A DNA stretch of 6,511 nucleotides from an uncultured Succinivibrio sp. (GTDB lineage Bacteria > Pseudomonadota > Gammaproteobacteria > Enterobacterales > Succinivibrionaceae): contig CACYBT010000310.1 in assembly GCA_902772715.1 (NCBI GenBank), forward strand, positions 1 to 6,511. The letters are read 5' to 3'. The notes beneath the pieces were generated by a model. That model was given only the letters and a program-made list of their open reading frames with translations, searched no databases and was not told the DNA's origin. Numbering within the stretch: position 1 is the first letter of the stretch; every line of letters starts with the position of its first letter. Of this stretch, positions 5,699 to 6,511 are shown piece by piece. The position numbers were made by a program, and so were the translations under genes.

Positions 5699-6511
5699 AT
5701 GGATGCTATTTATTGGTTTCTTGTAGCTCCTGAAAACAGAATGGGAGTCATTTGTATTCTCTTGGCTGTTTCTAGAATTGCCGCTCTTATTTCTGTCGCT
5801 CCTTTTTTTGGTCCAGGAATTAATTCTGCTGTAAAAATTCCACTCCTTTTTACGTTCATTTTACCTGCTTTACCTCTTATATGGTCTCATGGTGAACGAC
5901 TAAATCCTGATGAATTTAATAATTTCTATATGATTATGTTGTATGCCTTAAAGGAAGGAATGATAGGATTTCTGATTGGTTATATTTCGGGCTTTGTGTT
6001 TTATGCAGCAATGTCTGCGGGAATGATTATTGATAACCAAAGAGGTGCCAGTCAGGCTCAGGGCCAGGATTTAATCCTTGAATCTCAGAATTCACCTTTT
6101 GGTGCCATGTTGATGTTAAGTATGGTGAATCTTTTTTATGCAACTGGGGCAATCCTTGGTTTTATTATGATAGTACTGTCATCATTTGTACTATGGCCGG
6201 TAAGTGATTTTTTACCTTACAATGCCATGGATGACATAAGTAGAATGTTTGGAGGTGGTGTTAATTTTGTAATGTCTTCGGCACTAGTTATGTGTTCTCC
6301 TTTTGTGCTTGTTGCTCTTATGACTGATATCTCGTTAGGATTAGTCAACCGTTTTGCCCCCCAGTTAAATGTTTTTATTTTATCTATGCCTATTAAGAGT
6401 GGTCTGTGCGCTATACTTATTTTATTGTATATTCAGCCTTTCATGGAAATTGGTTCTGAATATCTTGACCGTATGGTAATTTCTCTTAATGAATTCTTTA
6501 GAATGTTACAG
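5699..6511 (+). CDS. sctT: Type III secretion export-apparatus protein SctT (YscT/HrcT/SpaR family), cut by window end
   Basis: SctT is the inner-membrane export-gate component homologous to FliR; with SctR and SctS it forms the helical pore through which substrates pass. 271 codons are present with no stop before the window edge. Since family members are about 260-270 aa, little is probably missing. Several hydrophobic segments are visible (about residues 16-37, 44-62, 76-105, 138-168, 196-214 and 228-250). Family marks are KEGMIGFLIGY (85-95), IDNQRGAS (111-118) and the NRFAPQLNVFILSMPIKSG block (217-235), whose LSMPIKS ending is typical of SctT rather than FliR. ATG 5699 follows the sctS stop by 14 bases with no clear Shine-Dalgarno sequence, suggesting translational coupling. 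The gene order sctS-sctT is the usual one, and sctU would be expected next. Confidence 0.88.
   Translation, partial: MDAIYWFLVAPENRMGVICILLAVSRIAALISVAPFFGPGINSAVKIPLLFTFILPALPLIWSHGERLNPDEFNNFYMIMLYALKEGMIGFLIGYISGFVFYAAMSAGMIIDNQRGASQAQGQDLILESQNSPFGAMLMLSMVNLFYATGAILGFIMIVLSSFVLWPVSDFLPYNAMDDISRMFGGGVNFVMSSALVMCSPFVLVALMTDISLGLVNRFAPQLNVFILSMPIKSGLCAILILLYIQPFMEIGSEYLDRMVISLNEFFRMLQ

Noticed and set aside
1..6511. CRISPR array, tRNA or rRNA genes
   Set aside because: No regularly spaced direct repeats, tRNA cloverleaf or rRNA-like sequence was seen.

Overview
The window looks like a chromosomal segment of an AT-rich gammaproteobacterium. The deduced UvrB and SuhB resemble the Escherichia coli proteins almost throughout, and there is a YgfB/UPF0149 protein, a family typical of Gammaproteobacteria. 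The AT-rich codon use plus non-flagellar type III secretion genes would fit a host-associated lineage such as the Succinivibrionaceae, but that placement is inference from general resemblance.

Layout from left to right. Positions 1-86 are the right end of an IS200/IS605-type element whose body lies outside the window. It has a folded 3' region like an omega RNA, a perfect 9-bp hairpin and a TCAA end. uvrB (169-2208) follows 82 bp later. A small uncharacterised coiled-coil protein (2374-2718) comes next and ends at a strong intrinsic terminator. A YgfB-like gene runs leftward (2802-3341) and is divergent from suhB (3454-4257). The shared 112-bp divergent region is very AT-rich and holds a terminator-like hairpin in the suhB leader. 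Downstream of suhB, about 450 bp without an intact gene carries a decayed or non-autonomous relative of the first element: a candidate left-end palindrome, a scrap resembling a tnpB 3' end, a folded RNA-like region and a second right-end hairpin. Next come a second small charged protein (4750-5046), a 374-bp non-coding stretch rich in inverted repeats, and two type III secretion export-apparatus genes, sctS (5421-5684) and sctT (5699 to the window edge, no stop).

The housekeeping genes are DNA repair (uvrB), inositol monophosphatase/Nus-associated factor (suhB) and ygfB, and are not obviously linked in function. sctS and sctT are two of the inner-membrane export-gate subunits and mark the left edge of a secretion locus that continues to the right. 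The most unusual signals are the pair of structurally matched IS605 right ends with co-varying stems, one of which has lost its cleavage tetranucleotide and any intact TnpB; the structured leader before sctS; and the possible relationship between the two small coiled-coil proteins.
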